DNA of 64,000 bases from Comamonas testosteroni TK102. Lineage in GTDB: Bacteria > Pseudomonadota > Gammaproteobacteria > Burkholderiales > Burkholderiaceae_C. The position numbers and the translations under genes were made by a program. The stretch lies in the NCBI RefSeq assembly GCF_000739375.1, contig NZ_CP006704.1:372001-436000 (forward strand), in the 5' to 3' direction. Below the pieces are notes generated by a model that did no database searches, had not been told where the DNA came from, and saw only the letters and a program-made list of their open reading frames with translations. This document shows, in pieces, positions 52,082-62,649 of the stretch (positions are counted from its first letter, which is position 1; each line of letters starts with the position of its first letter).

Positions 52082-52191
52082 GGTATCGGTTGGTAGTACT
52101 GGCAGTGCAGCGATATGGCGCAAGTTTAGAAGATCGATGCCGCTGCTTGGGCTGATTTCCATACTGCGCAGCAATCACACAAGGAAGCGCC

Positions 52192-52992
52192 ATGCAACTG
52201 CATACCTCATCGATCACGAACGTGGAAATGACGAGCCCCGAGACCTCGGGCACGCTGGAGCAGCGCTTTGCCTTGTTCGGGGGCATGGCCTTGCTGTTCA
52301 CGCTGGCGCTGCTGATGCCCGGCATGGCCCAGCCCGAGCACTATCACGCCTTTGCCGACCGGCGCGGCTGGCTGGGTCTGCCGCATGCGGCCGATGTGCT
52401 GAGCAATCTGGGGTTTGTGCTGGCCGGACTGGCGGGCGGGCATGCGCTGCGGCGTGCCGACTATCAGAAGCTCAATGGTACGGCGCGTGCCCTGTGCGCC
52501 CTGTTCTTTGCGGGCCTGCTGTGCTCGGGGGCGGGCTCGGCCTGGTATCACTGGGCGCCGCAGGATTCGAGTCTGGTCTGGGACCGGCTGGGCATGAGCC
52601 TGGCTTTCGCCGGCTTGCTGGGTCTGGCGGTGCAGACGCGCATTGACGACATCAGCGCCCGCATCACTGCCGGGGTATTGCTGGTGGCGGCACCCGTCAG
52701 CGTGGCGGTCTGGGCGCAGACCAGCAATGTGCTGCCCTGGGTGCTGGTGCAGGGCGGCGGGATGCTCGTTCTCCTGTGGCTGGCCTTTGTGGCGCCGCGT
52801 CGTCACGCGCTGCCCGTGGAGCTGGGCTGGGTGATCGGTCTGTACCTCGTGGCCAAGCTGCTGGAGCTGTCGGATGGCGATGTGTTCGATGTGACCGCGC
52901 ACGCAATCTCCGGCCACAGCCTCAAGCACTGGGTGGCCGCCGCCGCCGCGTGGCCTGTGCTGCGTGCCTTGCAGCAGTGGCGTGAATCGTAA
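52192..52992 (+). CDS. CREST/ceramidase-like multi-spanning membrane protein
   Basis: A 266-residue protein with about seven hydrophobic segments. Motifs match the CREST hydrolase superfamily (alkaline ceramidase, PAQR): LSNLGFVLAG with Ser and Asn, SGAGSAWYHWAPQDSSLVWDRL with Ser, His and Asp, and SGHSLKHWVAA with two His, which together would form a membrane zinc site. Members are presumed metal-dependent amidases/lipid hydrolases; the substrate here is unknown. It is divergent from the XRE regulator gene, which could control it. Confidence 0.78.
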   Translation: MQLHTSSITNVEMTSPETSGTLEQRFALFGGMALLFTLALLMPGMAQPEHYHAFADRRGWLGLPHAADVLSNLGFVLAGLAGGHALRRADYQKLNGTARALCALFFAGLLCSGAGSAWYHWAPQDSSLVWDRLGMSLAFAGLLGLAVQTRIDDISARITAGVLLVAAPVSVAVWAQTSNVLPWVLVQGGGMLVLLWLAFVAPRRHALPVELGWVIGLYLVAKLLELSDGDVFDVTAHAISGHSLKHWVAAAAAWPVLRALQQWRES

Positions 52993-53097
52993 TATTCATA
53001 GCGGCTGGCGCATGTTCAACAAGCGTCAGCCGCATAAAACCTACAAAAAAATCCGGGCAAGTTGGCACAATGCCAGCAGCGCCACAGGGAGAGATCC

Positions 53098-55050
53098 ATG
53101 AATTCCACGCCGACCGTGCATACGGCCGCCGCTGCACAGCAGCATGCCCACCCCAACCAGTTTGCCCTGCTGGGCCAGCGCCGCTTTGCGCCGTTTTTCT
53201 GGACGCAGTTTGCCGGTGCGGGCAATGACAATCTCTTCAAGTTCGCCTTCACGGTGATGGTCACCTATCAGCTCAGCGTCTCGTGGCTGCCGCCTTCCAT
53301 GGCAGGCCTGGTGATCGGTGCGCTGTTCACCCTGCCTTATCTGCTGTTCTCGGCCACTTCGGGCCAGCTGACCGACAAGTGGGACAAGACCCGCATGTTC
53401 CGCCTGGTCAAGAATCTCGAGATCGCCATCATGCTGATCGCGGCCTGGGGCTTTATCCAGGCCAATGTGCCGGTGCTGTTGCTGTGCGTGTTCCTCATGG
53501 GACTGCACTCCACGCTGTTCGGTCCCGTCAAGTTCGCCTATCTGCCCCAGGTGCTCAACGACCGTGAACTCACGGGCGGCAATGGCATGGTGGAAATGGG
53601 CACTTTTGTCGCCATCCTGCTGGGTCAGGTCGCTGGCGGCCTGCTGATCGCCGTGCCGCAGGTCGGCCATATGCAGGTCGCCATGGCCTGCGTGGCCGTC
53701 GCGGTCGTGGGCCGCATCTGCGCGCAGTTCATTCCTCACGCGCCGGCCACCGACCCGGGCCTGGTCATCAACTGGAACCCGTTCACTGAAACCTGGCGCA
53801 ACCTGCAGCTGGCGCGCCAGCAGCCCGTGGTGTTTCGCTCGTTGCTCGGCATCAGCTGGATGTGGTTTTTCGGCGCGGTGTTTCTCTCGCAGTTTCCCAG
53901 CTTTGCCAAGGAGGTGCTGCATGGCGACGAGCATGTGGCATCGCTGCTGCTGGTGATCTTCTCGGTGGGCATAGGCATTGGCTCGCTGCTGTGCGAAGTG
54001 TTCAGCCGTCGCCAGGTGGAGATCGGCCTGGTGCCGCTGGGTGCGATTGGCATGAGCGTGTTTGCGATTGATCTGTTCTTCGCAACCCGCGCGCTGCCGC
54101 CCTCCGAGCTGATGGGCGTGAGCGCCTTTTTTGGAGAGGCCAAACACTGGCGCGTGATGCTGGACCTGGGCCTGCTGGCACTATCGGCGGGCATTTACAG
54201 CGTGCCCATGTATGCGTTGATCCAGATGCGCAGCCAGCCCACGCACCGCGCACGCATCATCGCGGCCAACAATATCCTGAACGCGCTGTTCATGATCGCC
54301 TCTGCCGTGCTGGCCGGCGCCCTGCTGGCCGCAGGTTGCAGCGTTCCCCAGGTGTTCCTGATCACCGGCATCGCCAACGCCATCGTGGCGCTCTATGTGT
54401 TCCTGCTGGTGCCCGAATATCTGCTGCGCTTTGTGGCCTGGGTCATCACCCACTTTGTCTACCGCTTCAAGGTGCGTGGCGACGAGCATATTCCACGCGA
54501 TGGCGCGGCCGTGCTGGTCTGCAACCATGTGAGCTTTGTCGATGCCATCTTGCTCATGGCGGCCAGCCCGCGTCCCATTCACTTCGTGATGGATCACCGC
54601 ATCTTCCAGGCGCCGGTGCTGGGCTGGTTGTTCAAGCTGGCCAAGGCGATTCCGATCGCTCCGCACAAGGAGGATCCTGCGACCTATGAAGCAGCATTCG
54701 CACGGGCGGCAGAGGTGCTGCGAGAGGGCGATCTGCTGGCCATCTTCCCCGAGGGTGGCATCACCTCTGACGGCCAGCTGCAGCCCTTCAAGGGCGGCAT
54801 CATGAAGATTCTCGACCACGCCCGAGACGACGGCCTGCAGGTTCCCGTCATTCCCATGGCGCTGACCAATCTCTGGGGCTCCTACTTCAGCCGCATCGAG
54901 TTGCGCGGCGGCAGGAATGTGGCCATGGTCAAGCCGCTGCGCCGCGGCCTGTTCAACCGCGTGGGGCTGGAAGTGGGCGAGCCCGTAGCGGCTGCTGCGG
55001 TCACGCCGGCCATGCTGCAGCAGAACGTGGCGGAATTGCTCCGGCGTTGA
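53098..55050 (+). CDS. Fused lysophospholipid transporter (MFS, LplT-like) and PlsC acyltransferase
   Basis: A 650-residue protein. The first 425 residues form an MFS transporter like LplT, which flips lysophospholipids to the inner leaflet. The C-terminal 220 residues are a glycerolipid acyltransferase with NHVSFVD (His477, Asp482: HX4D) and FPEGGITSDG. The acyl-ACP synthetase domain found in E. coli Aas is absent. The fusion would take up and re-acylate lysophospholipids in the inner membrane. Start ATG 53098 with AGGGAGAG upstream. Confidence 0.92.
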   Translation: MNSTPTVHTAAAAQQHAHPNQFALLGQRRFAPFFWTQFAGAGNDNLFKFAFTVMVTYQLSVSWLPPSMAGLVIGALFTLPYLLFSATSGQLTDKWDKTRMFRLVKNLEIAIMLIAAWGFIQANVPVLLLCVFLMGLHSTLFGPVKFAYLPQVLNDRELTGGNGMVEMGTFVAILLGQVAGGLLIAVPQVGHMQVAMACVAVAVVGRICAQFIPHAPATDPGLVINWNPFTETWRNLQLARQQPVVFRSLLGISWMWFFGAVFLSQFPSFAKEVLHGDEHVASLLLVIFSVGIGIGSLLCEVFSRRQVEIGLVPLGAIGMSVFAIDLFFATRALPPSELMGVSAFFGEAKHWRVMLDLGLLALSAGIYSVPMYALIQMRSQPTHRARIIAANNILNALFMIASAVLAGALLAAGCSVPQVFLITGIANAIVALYVFLLVPEYLLRFVAWVITHFVYRFKVRGDEHIPRDGAAVLVCNHVSFVDAILLMAASPRPIHFVMDHRIFQAPVLGWLFKLAKAIPIAPHKEDPATYEAAFARAAEVLREGDLLAIFPEGGITSDGQLQPFKGGIMKILDHARDDGLQVPVIPMALTNLWGSYFSRIELRGGRNVAMVKPLRRGLFNRVGLEVGEPVAAAAVTPAMLQQNVAELLRR

Positions 55051-55060
55051 GGCCGAATGA

Positions 55061-55834
55061 TCAGGGCGCGAGCCGGATATCACCCATGTAGGCAAGTCCT
55101 TCGCCATGGGTGTTGTCCGAGTCTGCCGAGACGGTGACGCCGATGATGGTGGGCATGGCCTGGGATTCGTCGCCAAAGGCCTGCTGGTAGTCGGCGGAGA
55201 GATGGCGCTGCTCCGTCACCCACTGGCCTTTGTGTGCGTCACCGCTTTGCAGCACGATGTAACGCATGCGATGTGTGAACGCGTTGTGCATGACCGTGCC
55301 CACGGGCTGTTTGTTGTCCCAGACATAGCACAGGGTCTCGGCCGGGATGTCCTCGCCGGTGCTGATTCTGCCCAGGCGCAGCTTGGCCCGTTCGCCAAAG
55401 CTCAGCTGCGATTTGTCAAAGTCGAAGGACACGCAGAGCTTGAGCGCCGCATCGTCGCCAGCCCTGGTTTTGATATCGGCCTTGTCGATCAGCTGATCCA
55501 CGCGCCAGCGCCACTGAAGCTGCAGATCGGGCGCGGCAGCCTGGTGGAGGGTGTGCACCATATTGCCGTAAGCGTCATGTGTGCTCACGCGCAGCACATG
55601 TCCGCCATTCTGGTCCACCACATTGAAGGCTGTCGGGTTCTTGTTGGGCAGGGTGGCAAAGTGCCAGGGCCCGCCCAGCGGGCCCGGCGGCATTTGCGAA
55701 AAAGCAGGAATACCGCTGCCCTGTGCCAGGCCAGGGACAGCCAGGGTGGAGATGACGGTGGCGAGCGCTGCCGCAAGCCAGATCCGCGAAGGCGAAGGTT
55801 TGCGCTGGACAAAGGTCTGAGAGTGAAACCGCAT
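55061..55834 (-). CDS. DUF3047 secreted protein
   Basis: A 257-residue protein with a signal peptide (about 1-38, ending LAQG) and a DUF3047 domain: WRWRVDQL, DDAALKLCVSFDFD, ETLCYVWDN, RYIVLQSGD and GVTVSADSDNTHGEGLAYMGDIRL near the end. The fold is probably a beta sandwich that could bind sugars, but no function is known. The last gene end faces the LplT-PlsC gene with 10 bases between them. The start at 55834 is chosen for the signal peptide; an upstream ATG at 55888 (MHPVRF) is possible. Confidence 0.8.
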   Translation of the reverse strand: MRFHSQTFVQRKPSPSRIWLAAALATVISTLAVPGLAQGSGIPAFSQMPPGPLGGPWHFATLPNKNPTAFNVVDQNGGHVLRVSTHDAYGNMVHTLHQAAAPDLQLQWRWRVDQLIDKADIKTRAGDDAALKLCVSFDFDKSQLSFGERAKLRLGRISTGEDIPAETLCYVWDNKQPVGTVMHNAFTHRMRYIVLQSGDAHKGQWVTEQRHLSADYQQAFGDESQAMPTIIGVTVSADSDNTHGEGLAYMGDIRLAP

Positions 55835-56063
55835 GGATTGCCTGATGATTTTTAAAAGTTGTGGGCGCGGAAATCGGACAGGATGCATACACTGCCACCG
55901 GTTCTGGGGCAGCAGCGGACTGAAAGTATCGGGTTGAGATACTGAAAGATCTGCCAATTGCTGATTTTGACAAAACACAGGGCCAAAGTTTCGGGCGCGT
56001 GGATGATTCGTTCGTCGCCGCATGGAAATCGCGGTTCATTTCAACAACCATCGGGAGCCATTT

Positions 56064-56528
56064 GTGATCAACGTCTTGACCTTTATCCGTCCTCTTCGCA
56101 ACAGCCTGTGCGCCCTGGGCGCGGCCTTTGCCTTGCTGGGCGGCAGCGCAGTCCACGCCCAGAGCGAAGCCTCTCTGGTGCTGTCGGCCCTGCCTGTGGC
56201 ATCGGTGGTTGCAGCGGTATCGGGTGGCGCTTCGGAGGAAGTCGTGGCAATACCCCTGTTTCTGTCGGCCGCTGGCGCATCCGTGATCGTTGAGGCCGTG
56301 GAGAGCAGTGCCACAGGCGTGACCTATGTGCTCAAGAATGTGGCCGACGGCACATCGGCGGTGGTCAAGGTCTCTGGCCAGGCAGCAGGCGCCCTGTCGG
56401 TCGGTGTGGGCACGGTGGTGCAGACCAGCGCCACAGCGGCCGGCGTGATTCTGTCCACGGCAGGCAAGGTGCTGGCCTTTATCCCCAACGAAATCGGCAA
56501 GGCGCTGATGCACAACGAGCGTCTGTAA
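56064..56528 (+). CDS. Small secreted Ala/Val/Ser-rich protein, unknown
   Basis: A 154-residue protein beginning at GTG 56064, which has GGGAG 6 bases upstream; the in-frame ATG at 56022 has no ribosome site. A signal peptide (about 1-33, ending VHAQ) leads to a sequence rich in Ala, Val, Gly and Ser without cysteine in the mature part, predicted as hydrophobic strands or helices (ASVVAAVSGGASEEVVAIPLFLSAAGASVIVEA). It may be an outer-membrane or surface protein. I recognise no family. It is followed by the DUF2145 gene after 21 bases. Confidence 0.65.
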   Translation: MINVLTFIRPLRNSLCALGAAFALLGGSAVHAQSEASLVLSALPVASVVAAVSGGASEEVVAIPLFLSAAGASVIVEAVESSATGVTYVLKNVADGTSAVVKVSGQAAGALSVGVGTVVQTSATAAGVILSTAGKVLAFIPNEIGKALMHNERL

Positions 56529-56549
56529 CTCAAGAAGCAGGAGGCTCGC

Positions 56550-57407
56550 ATGATCAAGGAACCGACAAACGTTGTACACGCCATGGCACCCGCTCAACGC
56601 ACCGGCATGCCCATTCCCGGCCCTGTGGTGCTGGCACTGGGCGCTGCGCTGATTGCCTGGGCAGGCTCGGCCCAGGCCGGCCGCAGCTGTGAGGACCGGC
56701 CGCTGACTGCCGATGTCATGGCCAAGGGGCTGAATCTGGCTGCGCGTACCGCCAAGGCGCTGGATGCCGAGTTTCAGAAGAACGGCACCCAGGTCGTGCT
56801 GCTGGCGCGGCAAGGACAGGACTTGAGCAAATACGATCTCAAGTATTCCCACTATGGCTGGGCTTACAGAACACCCGCCGGCCCCTGGCGCGTGGCGCAC
56901 AAGCTCAATGAGTGCGGCACTGCATCCGGCCATATCTACCGCCAGGGCCTGGGCGAGTTCTTTCTTGACGATATGTGGCGCTACGAAGCCGCCATTCAGA
57001 TCCCGACGCCGGCGGTGCAGCAGGCCTTGCTCAAGTTCCTGAGCGCTCCCACGGTGCTGCGCCTGCAAAACGAACCCTACAGCATGGTCAGCTATGTCTG
57101 GAGCAGCAAGTACCAGCAGTCGAACCAATGGGCCACCGAGACGCTGGCCGCGGCCATGGAGCCGGCGGCGATTCAGAATCGCGCACAGGCTCAGGCCTGG
57201 CTGCAGGCCAAGGGTTACGAGCCCAGCGCGCTCATCATTCGCGCGTTCTCGCGATTGGGCGGGCGCATGACGGCAGCCAATATCGCGTTTGACGATCATC
57301 CGAATGAAAAGCGATTTGCCAGCCGCATCGAGACGGTGACCGTGGACTCCGTGACCCAGTGGTTGCAGCGCACGCAACTCGCATCGGCCGTGCGCACTGT
57401 GCAATGA
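56550..57407 (+). CDS. DUF2145 secreted protein
   Basis: A 285-residue protein with an N-terminal signal or anchor (about 22-43, ending AQA) followed by the DUF2145 domain. Conserved parts visible are LLARQGQDLSKYDLKYSHYGWAYR, with a Ser-His pair, and KLNECGTASGHIYRQGLGEFFLDD with a Cys. A Cys/His arrangement of this kind recalls NlpC/P60-like or papain-like folds, but enzymatic activity is not established. AGGAGG lies 7 bases before the ATG. It is the middle gene of a rightward trio with the preceding secreted protein and the following zinc-ribbon protein. Confidence 0.85.
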   Translation: MIKEPTNVVHAMAPAQRTGMPIPGPVVLALGAALIAWAGSAQAGRSCEDRPLTADVMAKGLNLAARTAKALDAEFQKNGTQVVLLARQGQDLSKYDLKYSHYGWAYRTPAGPWRVAHKLNECGTASGHIYRQGLGEFFLDDMWRYEAAIQIPTPAVQQALLKFLSAPTVLRLQNEPYSMVSYVWSSKYQQSNQWATETLAAAMEPAAIQNRAQAQAWLQAKGYEPSALIIRAFSRLGGRMTAANIAFDDHPNEKRFASRIETVTVDSVTQWLQRTQLASAVRTVQ

Positions 57408-57477
57408 GCTTGAGCCTTGTTGGCTTCAAGACCTTGCTGAATATGCGCATTGCGCTACGTTTTTGGAGTAATTGAAA

Positions 57478-58578
57478 ATGAGCAAGTCACTGCGTTTGCC
57501 CGAAAAATGGTTTCGCCGCGGCCTCTGGCTGGTGGCGCTGGTGTTTGCCTTTTTCCTGATCGGTCTGGGTGGACTGGTGGTGGGCAATCTGCCGCAGCCC
57601 GATCGCTCGTTGGAGGTGGAATCCTTTATTCCGCAGGCCGATGTACAGCGCGTGCAGGCCGAAATCGACCAGGCCCGGAAGACGGCCGGCGTGACCCAGA
57701 AGGCTTTGGACAGGGCGCAGCTCAAGTTCGATGCCGAGCGCGCGCGTTACCAGTCGGCGCGCGATACCTTTGACAACTGGGTGGCGACCCGTCGGGCGAC
57801 GGAGCGCCCGGAGCAGGATGCCGAGCTGGTAGCGCGCAGCAAGGCGCTGGATGCACTCAAGCAGGCCGAAGACATGGCCCGCCAGGAGCGCGAGAAGGAG
57901 GCTCAGACCCATCTGGAAGCCAACCAGGCCGTCTCCAACGCCGAGGCTGAGATGAGCAGTCTGCGCGAGCAGGCCTATCCCCAGTATGAAGCCGCCATGC
58001 GCGCCAGCGAGCTGCGCGTGTTTCTGTTCCGTCTGGCCATCACCTTGCCCCTGCTGGGCGTGGCGGGCTGGCTGTTCGCCAAGAAGCGCAAGAGCACCTG
58101 GTGGCCTTTTGTCTGGGGCTTCATCTTTTTCGCGCTGTTTGCCTTCTTTGTCGAGCTGGTGCCCTATCTGCCTGACTACGGCGGCTATGTGCGCTACATC
58201 GTTGGCATCGTGGTGACGGTTCTGCTGGGACGCTATGCCATTCTTGCGCTCAACCGCTATCTGGAAAAGCAGAAGCTGCAGGAGTCTCTGCCCGAAGAGC
58301 AGCGCCGTGAAGAGCTGAGCTATGACGTGGCGCTGGAGCGGCTTTCCAAGAATGTATGCCCGGGCTGCGAGCGCCCGGTGGACCTCAAGAACACCGAGAT
58401 CGACTTCTGCCCCCACTGCGGTATCGGCCTGTTCGATCATTGCGGCAGCTGCGATACCCGCAAGAGCGCGTTCTCACGCTTTTGCCATAGCTGCGGCACT
58501 GCAGCAGGCAAGATCTTGCCGCGCCTGGATGCGGCACCCGCAGCTGGGCCGGCATCCGGGGCGAACGAGATCGGGTGA
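57478..58578 (+). CDS. Membrane protein with coiled coil and C-terminal zinc ribbons
   Basis: A 366-residue protein: transmembrane helix (about 15-37), a long Glu/Gln/Arg-rich coiled coil (about 55-175), three more membrane segments (about 180-265), and a cytosolic tail with Cys pairs in CPGCERP, FCPHCGIGLFDHCGSCDTRKS and FCHSCG, forming two zinc ribbons. No catalytic motif is seen. Databases label similar proteins serine endopeptidase, for which I see no support. It starts 70 bases after the DUF2145 gene and could be an envelope scaffold acting with it. Confidence 0.78.
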   Translation: MSKSLRLPEKWFRRGLWLVALVFAFFLIGLGGLVVGNLPQPDRSLEVESFIPQADVQRVQAEIDQARKTAGVTQKALDRAQLKFDAERARYQSARDTFDNWVATRRATERPEQDAELVARSKALDALKQAEDMARQEREKEAQTHLEANQAVSNAEAEMSSLREQAYPQYEAAMRASELRVFLFRLAITLPLLGVAGWLFAKKRKSTWWPFVWGFIFFALFAFFVELVPYLPDYGGYVRYIVGIVVTVLLGRYAILALNRYLEKQKLQESLPEEQRREELSYDVALERLSKNVCPGCERPVDLKNTEIDFCPHCGIGLFDHCGSCDTRKSAFSRFCHSCGTAAGKILPRLDAAPAAGPASGANEIG

Positions 58579-58626
58579 ACGCTGGCCGGGCAGTCCAGCG
58601 GCTGGACGCAGGGCTGCGGGTCGCGC

Positions 58627-60048
58627 TCAGCAAAGCTGTGAACTGACGCGGTCGCGCCCGGCCGCCTTGGCCTCATACAAAGCCTGGTCGGCATCCTGCA
58701 GCAGCAGATCGAGGCTTTGATGCGCTTGCAGCCGGTCGGTATGGATCAGGCCTATGCTGACCGTGGCGCTCATCAACTGGTCATCCATGGGAACGCGCAG
58801 CTCCCGGATGGCGCGGTTGATACGCTTGGCAATCTCCTGCGCTGCGGCGGCATTCACCTTGGGTAGAGCCACGGCGAATTCCTCGCCTCCCATGCGGCCC
58901 ACGATGTCCTGAGCGCGCAGCACCTGGGTCAGCGTCTGGCAGAAGCTGCGCAGCAATTGGTCGCCGCCGGCATGGCCGAAGCTGTCGTTGATCTGCTTGA
59001 AATGGTCCAGATCCAGCATGAGGATGGCAAAAGGCTGGCCATCCTGGCGGCATCGCTCCAGTATTCTTTGTCCCTGCTTCAAAAAGGCGCCGCGTGCCAG
59101 CGCATCGGTCAGAAAGTCGTGGTTGACGGCATGGCTGAGCTTTTGCATCAGCTCGTTGCGGGCCATGTGCGATCCTGCCACCGCAAGCGGGCCCAGCACC
59201 AGCATGCAAAGACCCATGCGAAATGACAAAGCCTCCAGAAAATGAGCGGGTGTGAATTCAAGCGTGCCCAGCGAAATGAAAATGATGCTGCTCAGGCAAA
59301 GTGCTGCCGTGATCAGCGTCAGGCTGAAGATGCGATAGCTCAGCGCGCACCATATGAGAGCCGGCAGCGAGAACGCCAGCGAACCGGGGCCTTTGATCCA
59401 GTAGCTGATGGTTTCCAGTGCAATGACAGACAGCAAAGGCAGGACGCGGCGCATGGGGGTGGGCTCGGTCCAGTTCGGTGCAGGCTGCTTGCGTGTCGGC
59501 CAGGCCAGAACAACGGGCAAAAATGTCATGTAGTTCAGCCATTCGCTGCTCAACCACATGGAGAAAGCCTGCCAGTGCGGTGTTCCGAACACGGCCGTCA
59601 CCACCGGCCCGCCGAGTATTGCCGCTGCCAGTGCGCCCATGCCGCTGCCGACAAAGAGCAGCAAGGCGGAAGACTGGCGCTGCATGAACAAGGTGGCGCG
59701 GCTTTGCCTGTGCATCAGCGCCCAGGCCGTACCGACACCCGCCATATTCGCCATGCTCAGCAGGACTGCGACATCCAGCCGGCTGCCTGTCAGCAGATCC
59801 GCAGCGATATAGCCTGCCGAGACCGCCAGGATCGAGCCAGGACGCAGCCAGCCAGGCTTGTGCAGAAGCACCCCCAGCAAGAGCGCGTTGGCCGGCCAGA
59901 TCGCCGAGAAAAATCCCAGAGGACGTCCCAGGATACCGAGCAAGGCCGCCACGAACACCATGCACCCCAGGGCGAGCGCGACCGTCCATGCCTGGGGGGC
60001 GGTGGTCTGCAACGAAGGCGTTTGCTTGGGTGAGGAAGCTTCGGTCAT
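58627..60048 (-). CDS. MASE1-type membrane diguanylate cyclase (GGDEF)
   Basis: A 473-residue enzyme. About eight hydrophobic segments (20-300) form a MASE1-like sensory domain; the GGDEF domain (310-473) has DHFKQINDSFGHAGGD, the active GGEEF at 387-391 and the allosteric inhibition site RAQD at 378-381. It should make cyclic di-GMP from two GTP and be product-inhibited. No EAL domain. The gene is monocistronic; it converges on the zinc-ribbon gene, with 48 bases between. Confidence 0.92.
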   Translation of the reverse strand: MTEASSPKQTPSLQTTAPQAWTVALALGCMVFVAALLGILGRPLGFFSAIWPANALLLGVLLHKPGWLRPGSILAVSAGYIAADLLTGSRLDVAVLLSMANMAGVGTAWALMHRQSRATLFMQRQSSALLLFVGSGMGALAAAILGGPVVTAVFGTPHWQAFSMWLSSEWLNYMTFLPVVLAWPTRKQPAPNWTEPTPMRRVLPLLSVIALETISYWIKGPGSLAFSLPALIWCALSYRIFSLTLITAALCLSSIIFISLGTLEFTPAHFLEALSFRMGLCMLVLGPLAVAGSHMARNELMQKLSHAVNHDFLTDALARGAFLKQGQRILERCRQDGQPFAILMLDLDHFKQINDSFGHAGGDQLLRSFCQTLTQVLRAQDIVGRMGGEEFAVALPKVNAAAAQEIAKRINRAIRELRVPMDDQLMSATVSIGLIHTDRLQAHQSLDLLLQDADQALYEAKAAGRDRVSSQLC

Positions 60049-60255
60049 GGAGGGAGATGCCGCGAGCGTGTCGTGTCGTGCTTTTCAGTGGTTATTGGTG
60101 GATTTCGATGTCAATCGCCAAAGATGTCGGTGGTTGCCGTCCAATGCGCTGATGTTTTAACAAAAACATACAGAAAATCGGCCTCCTATGCCGCATTGCA
60201 ATGGGCAATTGACGAAATTTTTCAATTGAAGGTTTCAATGGTGAAATCGGAAACG

Positions 60256-60284
60256 AAAAAGCCAGAGACTGGCTCTGGCTTTTT
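60256..60284. terminator. Terminator downstream of tgt
   Basis: AAAAAGCCAGAG pairs perfectly with CTCTGGCTTTTT around a 5-base loop. Works on both strands; on the minus strand it ends tgt transcription. Confidence 0.9.
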
Positions 60285-60316
60285 TGTGTTCTGCTGCAGC
60301 AGATGGAGTCGAAGGC

Positions 60317-61495
<1,179 letters not shown>

Positions 61496-61610
61496 CTATT
61501 TTCCCAGATGCTTGCAAGCACTGCTGCAATAGCCGATGCTTGGCCCAGATTCGTAACCCGTCTTTGCTGCCTGGCCCTACACTGGTGCACAAGACGAACA
61601 GGAGGTTGCC

Positions 61611-62084
61611 ATGCTCAAGATCATGCTTGCGGTGGATGGATCGGATGTCGCGCTTGAGGCCGTACGCCACGGCATCAAGCTTTTGCGGAGCGGACTGGAT
61701 GCTCACTTTGTGATAGCTCATGTGCAGAAGGAGGCATCGCTGCTGGAGCTTGCAACCACAGATTCCGACCTGATCGCCAACGCCAGCATCGAAGCCGGCA
61801 TGGATCTGGTGGCACCGGCTCAGGATCTGCTCAAGGAAGCCGGAGCTTCCTACGAGGTGGAGATCAGCCTGGGCGAAGAGGCGAATACCTTGATCGATAT
61901 TGCCGAGAGCAATGAATGCGATCAGATCATCATCGGCGCCACGGGCCAGAGCGGACTGGGCAGCATTCTGATCGGCTCGGTTTCACGCGAGGTGGCCAGG
62001 CACAGCCGTCTGCCGGTGACGATCGTGAAAATGCCGGAAGTCGCTGAGCTGGATGAAAGCTCCGACGAGGAAGCGGACGACTGA
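61611..62084 (+). CDS. Universal stress protein (UspA family, ATP-binding)
   Basis: A 157-residue protein with the UspA fold and ATP-binding pattern G-X2-G-X9-G-S in GATGQSGLGSILIGS; the N-terminal AVDGSDVALEAV carries the conserved Asp. The acidic tail DESSDEEADD is unusual. Such proteins increase under starvation and stress and may bind ATP as a sensor. AGGAGG lies 5 bases before the ATG. Monocistronic. Confidence 0.93.
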   Translation: MLKIMLAVDGSDVALEAVRHGIKLLRSGLDAHFVIAHVQKEASLLELATTDSDLIANASIEAGMDLVAPAQDLLKEAGASYEVEISLGEEANTLIDIAESNECDQIIIGATGQSGLGSILIGSVSREVARHSRLPVTIVKMPEVAELDESSDEEADD

Positions 62085-62131
62085 GGGGATGACCCTGCGC
62101 AACACGTCGCAGGGGGCGCTTGGGGGCGAAG

Positions 62132-62563
62132 TCAGGCCGCGCGGCGCTGCTGGCCGGATTCACGCCTTTGCCAGCTGCTGCGGCTGCCTGCGCGGTGGGC
62201 GGAAAATTTGCCATGCGGCATGCTGGCCAGACGCATCAGCATCCAGCGGCAATAGCCCTGAACGCTCAGGCATTTGTTGATTTCCTCTTCGGGCAAGGGA
62301 CCGGAGACCACGATCAGCCGGTCCGCGCCCTCCCAGTCTCCTGCCATGCGCAGCCGGCGCTGCGCACCCATGGCCCAGGAGTGGATGCGAGTGGGGTGGC
62401 CATGCTGGTGCACGCGGCCGGTGATGCGATCGAACGCGATGGCGACCAGCCCGGTCTTGAGGCGATAGGGGCGCTCTCCCGTGATGGCATTGAGCGCATC
62501 ACGCATGTCGTAGAGGTAGTAATACCCGGACCTGAGCCGATATCGCAGATGCATTAAATCCAT
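62132..62563 (-). CDS. Conserved hypothetical protein
   Basis: A 143-residue soluble, basic protein from the ATG at 62563 (MDLMHLRYRLRSGYYYLYDMRD); another ATG lies three codons downstream. The open frame continues upstream but would overlap the MarR gene. Features are an aromatic N-terminus, a central HGHPTRIHSWAMGAQRRL and an Arg/Ser/Gln-rich tail. No family is recognised, and no clear ribosome site precedes the start. The reading frame choice is supported by the amino-acid composition. Confidence 0.5.
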   Translation of the reverse strand: MDLMHLRYRLRSGYYYLYDMRDALNAITGERPYRLKTGLVAIAFDRITGRVHQHGHPTRIHSWAMGAQRRLRMAGDWEGADRLIVVSGPLPEEEINKCLSVQGYCRWMLMRLASMPHGKFSAHRAGSRSSWQRRESGQQRRAA

Positions 62564-62649
62564 GAACCATGCCCCCAAAGCCTGTGTCACGCAGGACTGC
62601 GTGCAGGGCATTCTCCATGAAATTGTCACTGAGCGGTGGTTTTTCGGGC

